A stretch of 64,000 nt of DNA, from positions 4,588,001-4,652,000 of the forward strand of contig NZ_JAUSZM010000003.1 of NCBI RefSeq assembly GCF_030817655.1, read 5' to 3'. The stretch comes from Streptomyces sp. V4I2 (GTDB lineage Bacteria > Actinomycetota > Actinomycetes > Streptomycetales > Streptomycetaceae). Of this stretch, positions 16,603 through 23,985 are shown one piece after another; the first letter of the stretch is position 1; every line of letters begins with the position of its first letter. The translations under genes were made by a program, and so were the position numbers. The notes beneath the pieces are model-generated. The model was not told where the DNA came from and ran no database searches. It saw only the letters and a list, made by a program, of their open reading frames with translations.

Positions 16603-18278
16603 GCGTCGTCACCCTCGTGCATGGGCACCCGCACGCCCCGCTCCACGGCCGCCGACTCCGCGATGTCGTACCCCGCGTCCACGTGCCGGATGACGCCCAT
16701 GCCGGGGTCGTTGGTCAGGACCCGGCGGATCTTCTCGCCGCCCAGCTTCGTACCGTCGGCCACGGTCACCTGGCCGGCGTGGATCGAGCGGCCCATGCCG
16801 ACGCCGCCGCCGTGATGGATGGACACCCAGGACGCACCGGACGCCACGTTCACCATGGCGTTCAGCAGCGGCCAGTCGGCGATCGCGTCCGAGCCGTCGA
16901 GCATCGCTTCGGTCTCGCGGTACGGCGACGCCACGGAACCGGCGTCGAGGTGGTCGCGGCCGATCGCGAGGGGCGCGGCCAGCTCGCCGCTGGCGACCAT
17001 GTCGTTGAACCGCTCACCGGCCTTGTCGCGCTCGCCGTAGCCAAGCCAGCAGATGCGGGCGGGCAGGCCCTGGAAGTGCACGCGCTCGCCGGCCATCTTG
17101 ATCCAGCGGTGCAGGGACGCGTTGTGAATGGATTCAGCCTCGGGGAAGAGCTCGAGGATCGCCTTGTCGGTCTTCGCGATGTCGGAGGCCTCGCCGGACA
17201 GCGCGGCCCAGCGGAAGGGGCCCTTGCCCTCGCAGAACAGCGGGCGGATGTAGGCGGGGACGAAGCCGGGGAAGGCGAACGCGCGGTCGTACCCGGCGAG
17301 TTGGGCCTCGCCGCGGATGGAGTTGCCGTAGTCGAAGACCTCGGCGCCGGCGTCCATGAAGCCGACCATGGCCTCGACGTGCCGGGCCATCGACTCGCGG
17401 GCCCGGGTGGTGAAGCCGGCCGGGTCCTTGGCCGCGGCCGACGCCATGTCGTCGAAGTCCACGCCCACCGGCAGGTAGGCCAGCGGGTCGTGCGCCGAGG
17501 TCTGGTCGGTGACGATGTCGACGGGGGCGCCCTCGGCGAGCATGCGCGGGAGCAGCTCGGCGGCGTTGCCGAGCAGGCCGATGGAGAGGGGGCGGCGGGC
17601 GTCGCGGGCCTCGACGGCGAGTTGGAGGGCGTGCTCCAGGGAGTCGGCCTGCACGTCGAGGTAGCGGTGCTCGATGCGGCGCTCGATGGCACGCGGGTCG
17701 CAGTCGATGCAGATCGCGACGCCGTCGTTCATGGTGACGGCGAGCGGCTGGGCGCCGCCCATGCCGCCGAGGCCGGCGGTGAGGGTGATCGTCCCGGCGA
17801 GGGTGCCGCCGAACTTCTTCGCGGCGACGGCGGAGAAGGTCTCGTAGGTGCCCTGGAGGATGCCCTGGGTGCCGATGTAGATCCAGGAGCCGGCGGTCAT
17901 CTGGCCGTACATGGTCAGGCCCAGCTGTTCCAGGCGCCGGAACTCCTCCCAGTTCGCCCAGTCCCCGACCAGGTTCGAGTTGGCGATGAGGACGCGCGGG
18001 GCCCACTCGTGGGTCTGCATGACGCCGACGGGGCGGCCGGACTGGACGAGCATCGTCTCGTCCTGCTTGAGGGTGCGCAGTGTGCGGACCATGGCGTCGA
18101 AGGAGCGCCAGTCGCGGGCGGCCTTGCCCGTGCCGCCGTAGACGACGAGCTTGTCGGGGTGTTCTGCGACCTCCGGGTCGAGGTTGTTCTGCAGCATCCG
18201 CAGAGCGGCTTCCTGCTGCCATCCCAGGGCGCTCAGTTCCGTACCGCGCGGTGCTCGTACGGGGCGGGGTCCTGACAT
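16599..18278 (-). CDS. hutU: Urocanate hydratase
   Basis: A 559-residue NAD-dependent lyase that turns urocanate into 4-imidazolone-5-propionate. Family hallmarks are YGGTGKAARDW, TAGLGGMGGAQPLAV near the NAD site, the ITDQTSAHDPL-type segment, and DAGAEVFDYGNSIRGEA. Length is standard. ATG 18278 follows AGGAGG with good spacing. It is the first gene of the hut operon. A promoter-like TTGACT-N17-CAGGAT lies about 60-90 bp upstream. A classical hutH is not in the operon. Confidence 0.97.
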   Translation of the reverse strand: MSGPRPVRAPRGTELSALGWQQEAALRMLQNNLDPEVAEHPDKLVVYGGTGKAARDWRSFDAMVRTLRTLKQDETMLVQSGRPVGVMQTHEWAPRVLIANSNLVGDWANWEEFRRLEQLGLTMYGQMTAGSWIYIGTQGILQGTYETFSAVAAKKFGGTLAGTITLTAGLGGMGGAQPLAVTMNDGVAICIDCDPRAIERRIEHRYLDVQADSLEHALQLAVEARDARRPLSIGLLGNAAELLPRMLAEGAPVDIVTDQTSAHDPLAYLPVGVDFDDMASAAAKDPAGFTTRARESMARHVEAMVGFMDAGAEVFDYGNSIRGEAQLAGYDRAFAFPGFVPAYIRPLFCEGKGPFRWAALSGEASDIAKTDKAILELFPEAESIHNASLHRWIKMAGERVHFQGLPARICWLGYGERDKAGERFNDMVASGELAAPLAIGRDHLDAGSVASPYRETEAMLDGSDAIADWPLLNAMVNVASGASWVSIHHGGGVGMGRSIHAGQVTVADGTKLGGEKIRRVLTNDPGMGVIRHVDAGYDIAESAAVERGVRVPMHEGDDA

Positions 18279-18338
18279 GGTCTGCCTCCTGGCTCCTGGT
18301 GGATTGCTCCCAGCGGATTTCTTACTGCCGATATTCAC

Positions 18339-18367
18339 ATCCTGGCTCGCTGAATAGAACTAGTCAA
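18339..18367 (-). promoter_or_regulatory. hutUp: Predicted hutU operon promoter
   Basis: On the minus strand TTGACT (18367-18362) and CAGGAT (18344-18339) are 17 bp apart, a good match to the vegetative consensus. This would give a leader of about 54 nt before the hutU ATG. The divergent decarboxylase gene shares this 170-bp region. Confidence 0.5.
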
Positions 18368-18448
18368 TACGTTCGCGCGTCGGTGTTGGTGGGGCACGGA
18401 TGTTTCGCTGGACTCATGGGCGCAGGAAACGACAGGACAGGGGACGTG

Positions 18449-19843
18449 GTGGACAAGGGCTACAGCAACGCGGGTGACCTGGGCGACGACACCGACGGGG
18501 AGCGGGTCGTCCGCCGGGACGAGGCGGTGCGCGCCGCCGTGGAGCAGGGGCTGCTCGGACCGGACTCCCCCATCGTGGGCCTGCTGGACGTCACCGGCAT
18601 CCGGGAGTCGGCCGCGGCGCTGCGGGCGGCCTTCGACGAGGTCACCACGCCGGGCACGCCCGTGCTGCACGCCTTCGCGGTGAAGGCCACCCCCCTGGTG
18701 GCGGTGCTGCGGCTGCTGCGGGAGGAGGGGATCGGCGCGGAGGTGGCAAGCCCGGGCGAACTGGCGCTGGCGCGCGCGGCGGGGCTGCCGCCGGGCCGGA
18801 CGGTCCTGGACTCGCCCGCCAAGACACCGGCCGAGCTGCGGGAGGCGCTGGCGCTGGGGATCGCCGTCAACGCGGACAACCCGCAGGAGCTGGACCGCAT
18901 CGACGGTCTGATGAGGTCGGCGGTCAGTCGATCGCCCATCGGGATCCGGGTGAACCCGCAGGTCGGGGCCGGCGCCATCGAAGCCCTCTCCACCGCCACG
19001 GCGACCTCGAAGTTCGGGGTGGCGCTGCGGGACGAGGGAGCGCGCGAGTGGGTGGTGCGGGCGTACGCCGAGCGCCCCTGGCTGTCCCGGCTGCACGCGC
19101 ACACCGGGTCGCAGGGCGTGCCGCTGTCGCTGATGGCCGAGGGCGTGGCGGCGACGTACGCGCTCGCCGAGGAGATCAACCGGCGGATCGGGCGCCCCCA
19201 GATCGACACCATCGACATCGGCGGCGGGCTGCCGGTGAACTTCTCGTCGGACGTGACGACACCGACGTACGCGGACTACGCGCGCGTGCTGAAGGAGGCC
19301 GTGCCGGGGCTGTTCGACGGGCGGTACGGGCTGGTGACCGAGTTCGGGCGGTCCCTGCTGGCGAAGCACGGGACGGTGGTGGCGCGGGTCGAGTACGCCA
19401 AGAGCGCGGGCGGCCGGCCGGTCGCGGTGACGCACGCGGGCGTACAGGTGGCGACGCGGACGGTGTACGCGCCAGGGGCGTGGCCGCTCAGGATCGCCGC
19501 GTACGACGGCAAGGGGCGGCCGAAAGAGGGGCCCGAGGTGGCTCAGGACGTGGCGGGGCCGGCGTGCTTCGCGGGCGACCTGCTCGCCCAGGGGTATCCC
19601 CTGCCGCTGCTCGGACAGGGCGACTACGCCGCGGCGCTGGACACGGGCGCGTACTACTTCGCGCACCACTACGCGTACAACTCCCTCGCCCGGCCCGGGA
19701 TCTACGGTTTCGCGCCGGACGGGGCGGGCGGCACCGCCTTCGCGACCGTGCGGGAGGCGCAGACCGTCGAGGAGATCGTGACCGAGTCGGGAGGGGCGCA
19801 CGCCGCGGCGCTCACCACCCTGCGCACACCCGGGCGCCGTTGA
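18449..19843 (+). CDS. Type III PLP-dependent decarboxylase (diaminopimelate decarboxylase-like)
   Basis: A 464-residue alanine-racemase-fold enzyme. The PLP lysine is in HAFAVKAT (YAxKAN in most relatives), the phosphate-binding Gly-rich loop is DIGGGLPVNF, and HTGSQG holds the His that stacks on the cofactor. The late motif that in LysA reads CESGD is here ACFAGD, so the Glu and Ser that contact substrate are missing. True meso-DAP decarboxylation is therefore doubtful, and another amino acid or a racemase-type reaction is possible. GTG 18446 or 18449 follows AGGACAGGGG; ATG 18416 is also in frame. It diverges from hutU, which may link it to the same signal. Confidence 0.83.
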   Translation: MDKGYSNAGDLGDDTDGERVVRRDEAVRAAVEQGLLGPDSPIVGLLDVTGIRESAAALRAAFDEVTTPGTPVLHAFAVKATPLVAVLRLLREEGIGAEVASPGELALARAAGLPPGRTVLDSPAKTPAELREALALGIAVNADNPQELDRIDGLMRSAVSRSPIGIRVNPQVGAGAIEALSTATATSKFGVALRDEGAREWVVRAYAERPWLSRLHAHTGSQGVPLSLMAEGVAATYALAEEINRRIGRPQIDTIDIGGGLPVNFSSDVTTPTYADYARVLKEAVPGLFDGRYGLVTEFGRSLLAKHGTVVARVEYAKSAGGRPVAVTHAGVQVATRTVYAPGAWPLRIAAYDGKGRPKEGPEVAQDVAGPACFAGDLLAQGYPLPLLGQGDYAAALDTGAYYFAHHYAYNSLARPGIYGFAPDGAGGTAFATVREAQTVEEIVTESGGAHAAALTTLRTPGRR

Positions 19844-19866
19844 CGCGCTCCGGTGGACCTGCTGAT

Positions 19867-19895
19867 CAACTGGCCTGAGAACAGGGTCAGTTGAC
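19867..19895. promoter_or_regulatory. Inverted repeat between decarboxylase and Roadblock operon
   Basis: TCAACTG (19867-19873) and CAGTTGA (19889-19895) form an inverted repeat with a 15-bp centre, about 120 bp before the Roadblock operon. It could be an operator or a weak terminator. Confidence 0.3.
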
Positions 19896-20012
19896 CCACC
19901 TTAGTCAGTCGCCGCATGTTCCACCGGAAAATGCCAGAACCCTCACCCCTCGCGCACACGTTGCGTAGCTTCGGCATCACTCAGCCGAATCCCAGGGGGA
20001 GGGGGAGCCACG

Positions 20013-20471
20013 GTGCCCGGAATCGACGAGTGCCTGCTCGAAGCCATGCGACTGCCCGGTGCCCGGGGTGCCGCACTGGTCGACTGGACGAGCGGCCTGG
20101 CACTGGGCGCCGTCGGGGAGGCCCCGGGCGGCGACCAGGAGGCGGCCGCGGTGGAGGCCGCGGAGCTCGCCCGGCTCGCCGCCGAGCAGCACGCCTTCGC
20201 ACCCGACCCCGGCGAGGAAGAGGGAGGAGGAGGGGGAGGAGGACGAGGACGAGGGGAAGGGGAAGGGGACGCAGGGCACGACGTCGGGGACGATCCCCCC
20301 GTCGAGGACCTGATCATCAGCAACCGGGACAGCTATCACGTGCTGCGGTTCGTGCGGACGTCCTTCGACAGCAGCGTGTGTCTGCACCTGTGGCTGGCCC
20401 GCGCCGAGGGCAATCTCGCGCTGGCCCGCATCCGGCTCGGCGAGATGGCCGGACGGCTGGTGCTGGAATGA
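20013..20471 (+). CDS. Roadblock/LC7-like protein with low-complexity insertion
   Basis: A 152-residue protein related to the Roadblock protein at 21962-22336: both share ALVDW/YTSGLALG at the start and the ISNRDSYHVLRFV / LSDQYHLIRLI core strand. It differs by an acidic, Gly-rich insertion of about 30 residues (Glu/Gly/Arg runs, about 20209-20280) in the middle of the fold. GTG 20013 follows AGGGGGAGGGGGAG. Roadblock proteins bind Ras-like GTPases (MglB, CvnB) or act as scaffolds. It is the first gene of a four-gene operon and its stop overlaps the next start (ATGA). No GTPase gene is nearby. Confidence 0.8.
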   Translation: MPGIDECLLEAMRLPGARGAALVDWTSGLALGAVGEAPGGDQEAAAVEAAELARLAAEQHAFAPDPGEEEGGGGGGGRGRGEGEGDAGHDVGDDPPVEDLIISNRDSYHVLRFVRTSFDSSVCLHLWLARAEGNLALARIRLGEMAGRLVLE

Positions 20472-21340
20472 CCGCCGTGCAGACCACCCCGCCGCCCCGA
20501 CTGCCGGTGCGGAGCAAGGCGGCGGCCAGGGACCGCGGCTGGGGCGGCGTCTCGCCGATGCTGACCCGGCTCGCCGCCGAGCGGGCCACCGGGGTCCTGG
20601 TCCGCGAGCGCGGCTCGCTCCATCTCGCCGGGGGCCGGGTGGTGCACGCCGACAGCCCGTCCGCCCCCGGCCTGGAGGTCCTGCTCACCGCCCACGGCAC
20701 CGTCGACGCCGGTGTCTGGCGGCAGGCGCTGGCCGAGACCGGCGACCGGCACCGCGCCGGCCACCTCCTGGTCGACGGCGGGCACCTGGCCGCGGGCGCG
20801 CTGGAGCTGTGCCGGCTGACCGCGCTGTACGACGCCGCGTACTTCGCCCTCGCCCCCAGCAGCACGCCGGGCCGCTTCCGCTACGGCACGGAAGCGGAAG
20901 CCGACGCGGGGCCCGGGCCCGCTTGTGGGTGCCCCATGCCCGTGGCCGCGCTCGAACGCGAGACCCTGCGCCGCCGGGACCTCCTGCACCGCATCTGGCC
21001 CGACCCGACGACCGACGAGGCCCCGCTGACCCGGGCGCACCGCGCCGCGCCCCCGCCACCCACCTCCCGCCAGCGGGCCGTCCTGGCGGTCCTGGCGGAG
21101 TCGGCCGCCGTACGCACGGCGACGGACATCGCGCGGGAACTGGGCCGCCCGGCGTTCCACACGCTCGTGGACATACGGCGGCTGGCGGCGGCCGGCGCCG
21201 TCCGACCGCGCCCACCGGCCCCCGCCGAGACGCCCGAAGCGCCCGACGTACCCGACCCTCTCGCAGCAATCCCCACCGACGTCACCGACCCCCACATCAC
21301 GCTGCTGAAAAGGCTCAGGGATGCGCTGGAGGCCCTTTGA
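20468..21340 (+). CDS. PATAN/DUF4388-like protein with C-terminal winged helix
   Basis: A 290-residue protein. The first 150 residues resemble the PATAN (DUF4388) region, with ATGVLVRERGSLHLAGGRVVHAD and SAPGLEVLL. PATAN domains are found on bacterial two-component and gliding regulators. A Cys-containing linker (ACGCPMP) follows, then a winged helix-turn-helix near residues 200-245 (RQRAVLAVLAESAAVRTATD, then IARELGRPAFHTLVDIRRL). It overlaps the previous gene by ATGA. The context with three Roadblock proteins suggests a DNA-binding output of that module, much as CvnC (DUF742) accompanies CvnB, but this is inference. Confidence 0.72.
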   Translation: MTAVQTTPPPRLPVRSKAAARDRGWGGVSPMLTRLAAERATGVLVRERGSLHLAGGRVVHADSPSAPGLEVLLTAHGTVDAGVWRQALAETGDRHRAGHLLVDGGHLAAGALELCRLTALYDAAYFALAPSSTPGRFRYGTEAEADAGPGPACGCPMPVAALERETLRRRDLLHRIWPDPTTDEAPLTRAHRAAPPPPTSRQRAVLAVLAESAAVRTATDIARELGRPAFHTLVDIRRLAAAGAVRPRPPAPAETPEAPDVPDPLAAIPTDVTDPHITLLKRLRDALEAL

Positions 21341-21392
21341 ACGGCAGCGGCAGCGGCTACGGCAGCGGACCCGCGCCGAGAGGAGAAACCTG

Positions 21393-21941
21393 ATGGCAGC
21401 GGAGGCCGACATCCTGGAGGAGTTACGCCGGCTCAGAGCCCGCGTGCCCCAGCTCACCGGCGCCCTCGCGACCGGCGCCGACGGTCTCGTCCTCGCCCAG
21501 GACACCCCCGGCGTCGACCCGCGGAACATGGCCGCGCTCACCGCCACCGCCCGCGGCCTCGCCGCGCAGCTGGCCGACGCGACCGGGCAGGGGGACTTCC
21601 GCGAGCTGCTCGTACGCGGGGTCCACGGCTATGTGGCGACGTACGCGGCGGGCAGCGGCGCCCTCCTGACCCTGCTCGCCGAGGACCGCGTCAACGTCGG
21701 CCGGCTGCACCTGGAGGGCCGGCGCGCGGTCGCCCGTATCGGCGAGCTCGTCGAGGCCACGGCCGCACCCGGGACCGCCGCGGCCGCACCGGCCGCCTCG
21801 GCCGCACCCGCCCCGACGACCGCCCCGGCCAAGCCCCCCGCGAAGGCCCCCGCCAAGACGGCCACCGCCGCCCGGACCAGAACCCCGCGCACACCGCGCA
21901 CCACGACGACCACCAACGCCCGTACCACCACCGAAAGTTGA
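21393..21941 (+). CDS. Roadblock/LC7 domain protein, TTA at codon 11
   Basis: A 182-residue protein. Residues 1-125 form a Roadblock/LC7 domain: LTGALATGADGLVLAQ, AALTATARGLAAQLAD, then VATYAAGSGALLTLLAE. An Ala/Pro/Lys/Thr-rich tail (about residues 130-182, low complexity) may be disordered. ATG 21393 follows AGAGGAG. Codon 11 is TTA (21423-21425), so synthesis should wait for the bldA tRNA; a TTA this early is a strong translational gate. Domain and position are closest to CvnB proteins of conservons, but no CvnA, C or D neighbour exists. Confidence 0.88.
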   Translation: MAAEADILEELRRLRARVPQLTGALATGADGLVLAQDTPGVDPRNMAALTATARGLAAQLADATGQGDFRELLVRGVHGYVATYAAGSGALLTLLAEDRVNVGRLHLEGRRAVARIGELVEATAAPGTAAAAPAASAAPAPTTAPAKPPAKAPAKTATAARTRTPRTPRTTTTTNARTTTES

Positions 21942-21961
21942 GAGGAACCGAGGGAACAGTC

Positions 21962-22336
21962 ATGGCCAACACCGAAACCGCTCTCAAAGAAGCACTCGCC
22001 GCCATCGAGGGCGCCACCGGCGTCGCACTCGTCGACTACACCAGCGGCATGGCGCTGGGCACGCTGGGCGGCAGCAAGAGCTTCGACCTCAATGTCGCCG
22101 CCGCCGGCAACACCGACGTCGTCCGCTCCAAGCTGCGCACCATGGAACACCTCGGGCTCAAGGGCCAGATCGAGGACATCCTGATCACGCTGTCCGACCA
22201 GTACCACCTGATCCGGCTGATCAGCGGCCGCGGCGGCAACGGTCTCTTCCTCTACCTGGTGCTGGACGCCAAGCGGGCCAACCTGGCGATGGCCCGCCAC
22301 CAGCTCAGGAAGATCGAGGAGGAGCTGGAGGTCTGA
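21962..22336 (+). CDS. Roadblock/LC7 domain protein
   Basis: A 124-residue compact Roadblock protein: GATGVALVDYTSGMALGTLG, NTDVVRSKLRTMEHLGLKG, ILITLSDQYHLIRLIS, FLYLVLDAKRANLAMARHQL. ATG 21962 is the conserved start; GAGG and GAGGGAA lie upstream within the end of the previous gene. It is the last gene of the operon and a full-length relative of the product of 20013-20471, so the operon holds two related Roadblock proteins and one divergent one, possibly forming hetero-oligomers. Confidence 0.9.
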   Translation: MANTETALKEALAAIEGATGVALVDYTSGMALGTLGGSKSFDLNVAAAGNTDVVRSKLRTMEHLGLKGQIEDILITLSDQYHLIRLISGRGGNGLFLYLVLDAKRANLAMARHQLRKIEEELEV

Positions 22337-22370
22337 CCGTCCGACTACTGGCGGTCTGACCGTCCGACTA
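22330..22370. repeat. 18-bp direct repeat joining two convergent gene ends
   Basis: GGTCTGACCGTCCGACTA is present at 22330-22347 and 22353-22370. The first copy contains the stop of the Roadblock gene, and the second overlaps the stop of the minus-strand membrane gene. It looks like a small local duplication. Confidence 0.7.
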
Positions 22371-22970
22371 AACGAGGGCCGCGGTGCGGCGGCGCGCTCC
22401 ACCCGGGGCCGCGTCGCCCGCCGCGATCCCCGTGCTGCGGTAGGCCTTCACCGTCTTGCCGGCCGGACGGCCGCCGTTCGCGGCGAGCCAGTCGACGCGC
22501 ACCCACAGCAGCGCGTCGTCGGCCCGCTCGCGCCGCCCGAGCCAGGCGGCCTTCAGCCGCAGCCCCGTACCGCAGCCGGCGAGCAGCATGCCGCCCGCGG
22601 CGGGCACGGCGAACGAGCTGCCCAGCGCGGCCAGGAAGGCGAGCAGCAGCCACCAGCGGTGTCCCCGGCGCCAGTTGCGCGCGCTCACCGCGCGGTCCTG
22701 GAGCACGTCGTGCTTCCCGGCGCGCACGGCCGAGCGCGCCAGCACGACGTACCGCTTGCGCCCGCGGTACGCCACCACGGTCGCGGCGACGATGAACAGG
22801 GCGGCCCCGGCCATCACCCCGATCCGTCGGCCGGTGATGCCCGGCACCAGTCCGCCGACGCCCGCCGCCAACACGCCCAGCCACCACATCGGCGCGGCTC
22901 CGGCCCGTACGACGACGGCCACCCGAGCCAGTCCCTGACCGCCGCGACCCTCGCGAACTCCGCGTGACAC
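22368..22970 (-). CDS. Predicted membrane protein, unknown function
   Basis: A 200-residue protein with four likely transmembrane segments: VAVVVRAGAAPMWWLGVL, GVMAGAALFIVAATVVAY, WWLLLAFLAALGSSFAVP and a weaker one before GLRLKAAWLG. The rest is basic. GTG 22970 is preferred over upstream starts because AGGAGG precedes it at about seven bases. It converges on the Roadblock operon with only 31 bp between the stops. I do not recognise the family. Confidence 0.75.
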   Translation of the reverse strand: MSRGVREGRGGQGLARVAVVVRAGAAPMWWLGVLAAGVGGLVPGITGRRIGVMAGAALFIVAATVVAYRGRKRYVVLARSAVRAGKHDVLQDRAVSARNWRRGHRWWLLLAFLAALGSSFAVPAAGGMLLAGCGTGLRLKAAWLGRRERADDALLWVRVDWLAANGGRPAGKTVKAYRSTGIAAGDAAPGGARRRTAALV

Positions 22971-23076
22971 GATCCGCCTCCTCGTCGCCCCAACACGTTT
23001 TCTGGTCGCGCAGATTAGCGAAAGAACGTGAGACGAGTCTGAGAGGGACGCAGATCTCATCGAAGGGACCCCCCTC

Positions 23077-23985
23077 TCATTCGACGAACAGCCCCCGCGC
23101 CGCCGCCCCCGCGTCGAACTCCTCCAGCCGCGCCTGCGCGTCCGGCAGGTCGTCGCACATCGCCTCCAGCAGGACGCGGCCCAGCAGCATCGGCGCGCAG
23201 GCCGTGTCGAAGGCGAGCCCGGTGCCGACGGCGGCGGGCAGCAGCAGGTCGGACACCTTGGCGACCGGCGCGAAGGCCGAGTCGGCGACCGTGACGACGG
23301 TCAGGCCCGCCTGCTTGGCGTACGCCAGGGTGTCCACGACCTCGCGCGGATGCCGGGGCAGCGCGAAGCACAGCAGGGTCGTGGCGCCCGCGTGGACGGC
23401 GGCGTCGATCCGGTCGTGGATCATCGTGCCGCCCTCGTTGAGCAGCCGTACGTCGGGATGGACCTTGGCGGCGAAGTACGCGAAGCCGTACGCCTGCGAG
23501 GCCGCCGCCCGCAGCCCGAGCACCGGGAGCGGGCGCGAGGCCGCGAGGAGCCGTCCCGCCCTCTGCACGGGCCGCGGGTCGGCCAGCACCTCCGCGAGGT
23601 GCCGCAGGTTCTCGATCTCGGCCTCGACGGCCTGCTGGTACTCGTTGTACGACGCCGAGGCCGCCGTCTGTTCGGTGGGCGCGACCTCGCGCAGGTGTTT
23701 GCGCAGGGCGGGGTAGCCGTCGAAGCCGAGGGCGACCGCGAAGCGGGTGACGGAGGGCTGGCTGACCCCGGCCAGTTCGGCCAGCTCCACGCTGGACAGG
23801 AAGGGCACGTCGGCGGCCCGCCGCACCATGCTGTGCGCGATGCGCCGCTGGGTCGGCGTCAGCCGGTGCCCCTCGAACAGGGCCTGCAACCGCGCGGCGG
23901 GACTGTCCGGCACGACCGCGCGCCCGTCCGGCACACCCGTACCCGTCTCCGTTCCCACCGCACCCGTCTCCGTGTCCGCGCTCAT
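23077..23985 (-). CDS. MurR/RpiR family transcriptional regulator
   Basis: A 302-residue regulator. The N-terminal RpiR helix-turn-helix runs from about 45 to 95 (AELAGVSQPSVTRFAVALGF), and the C-terminal SIS domain from about 140 to 285. The SIS domain shows PLPVLGLRAAASQAYGFAYF, the LLCFALPRHPREVVDTL loop and ITVVTVADS-like strands; such domains normally bind a phosphosugar or small effector. ATG 23985 overlaps the stop of the lyase gene (ATGA), so it is co-transcribed with that lyase. It is a likely regulator of the lyase and of the divergent betaine-type importer. Confidence 0.9.
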   Translation of the reverse strand: MSADTETGAVGTETGTGVPDGRAVVPDSPAARLQALFEGHRLTPTQRRIAHSMVRRAADVPFLSSVELAELAGVSQPSVTRFAVALGFDGYPALRKHLREVAPTEQTAASASYNEYQQAVEAEIENLRHLAEVLADPRPVQRAGRLLAASRPLPVLGLRAAASQAYGFAYFAAKVHPDVRLLNEGGTMIHDRIDAAVHAGATTLLCFALPRHPREVVDTLAYAKQAGLTVVTVADSAFAPVAKVSDLLLPAAVGTGLAFDTACAPMLLGRVLLEAMCDDLPDAQARLEEFDAGAAARGLFVE

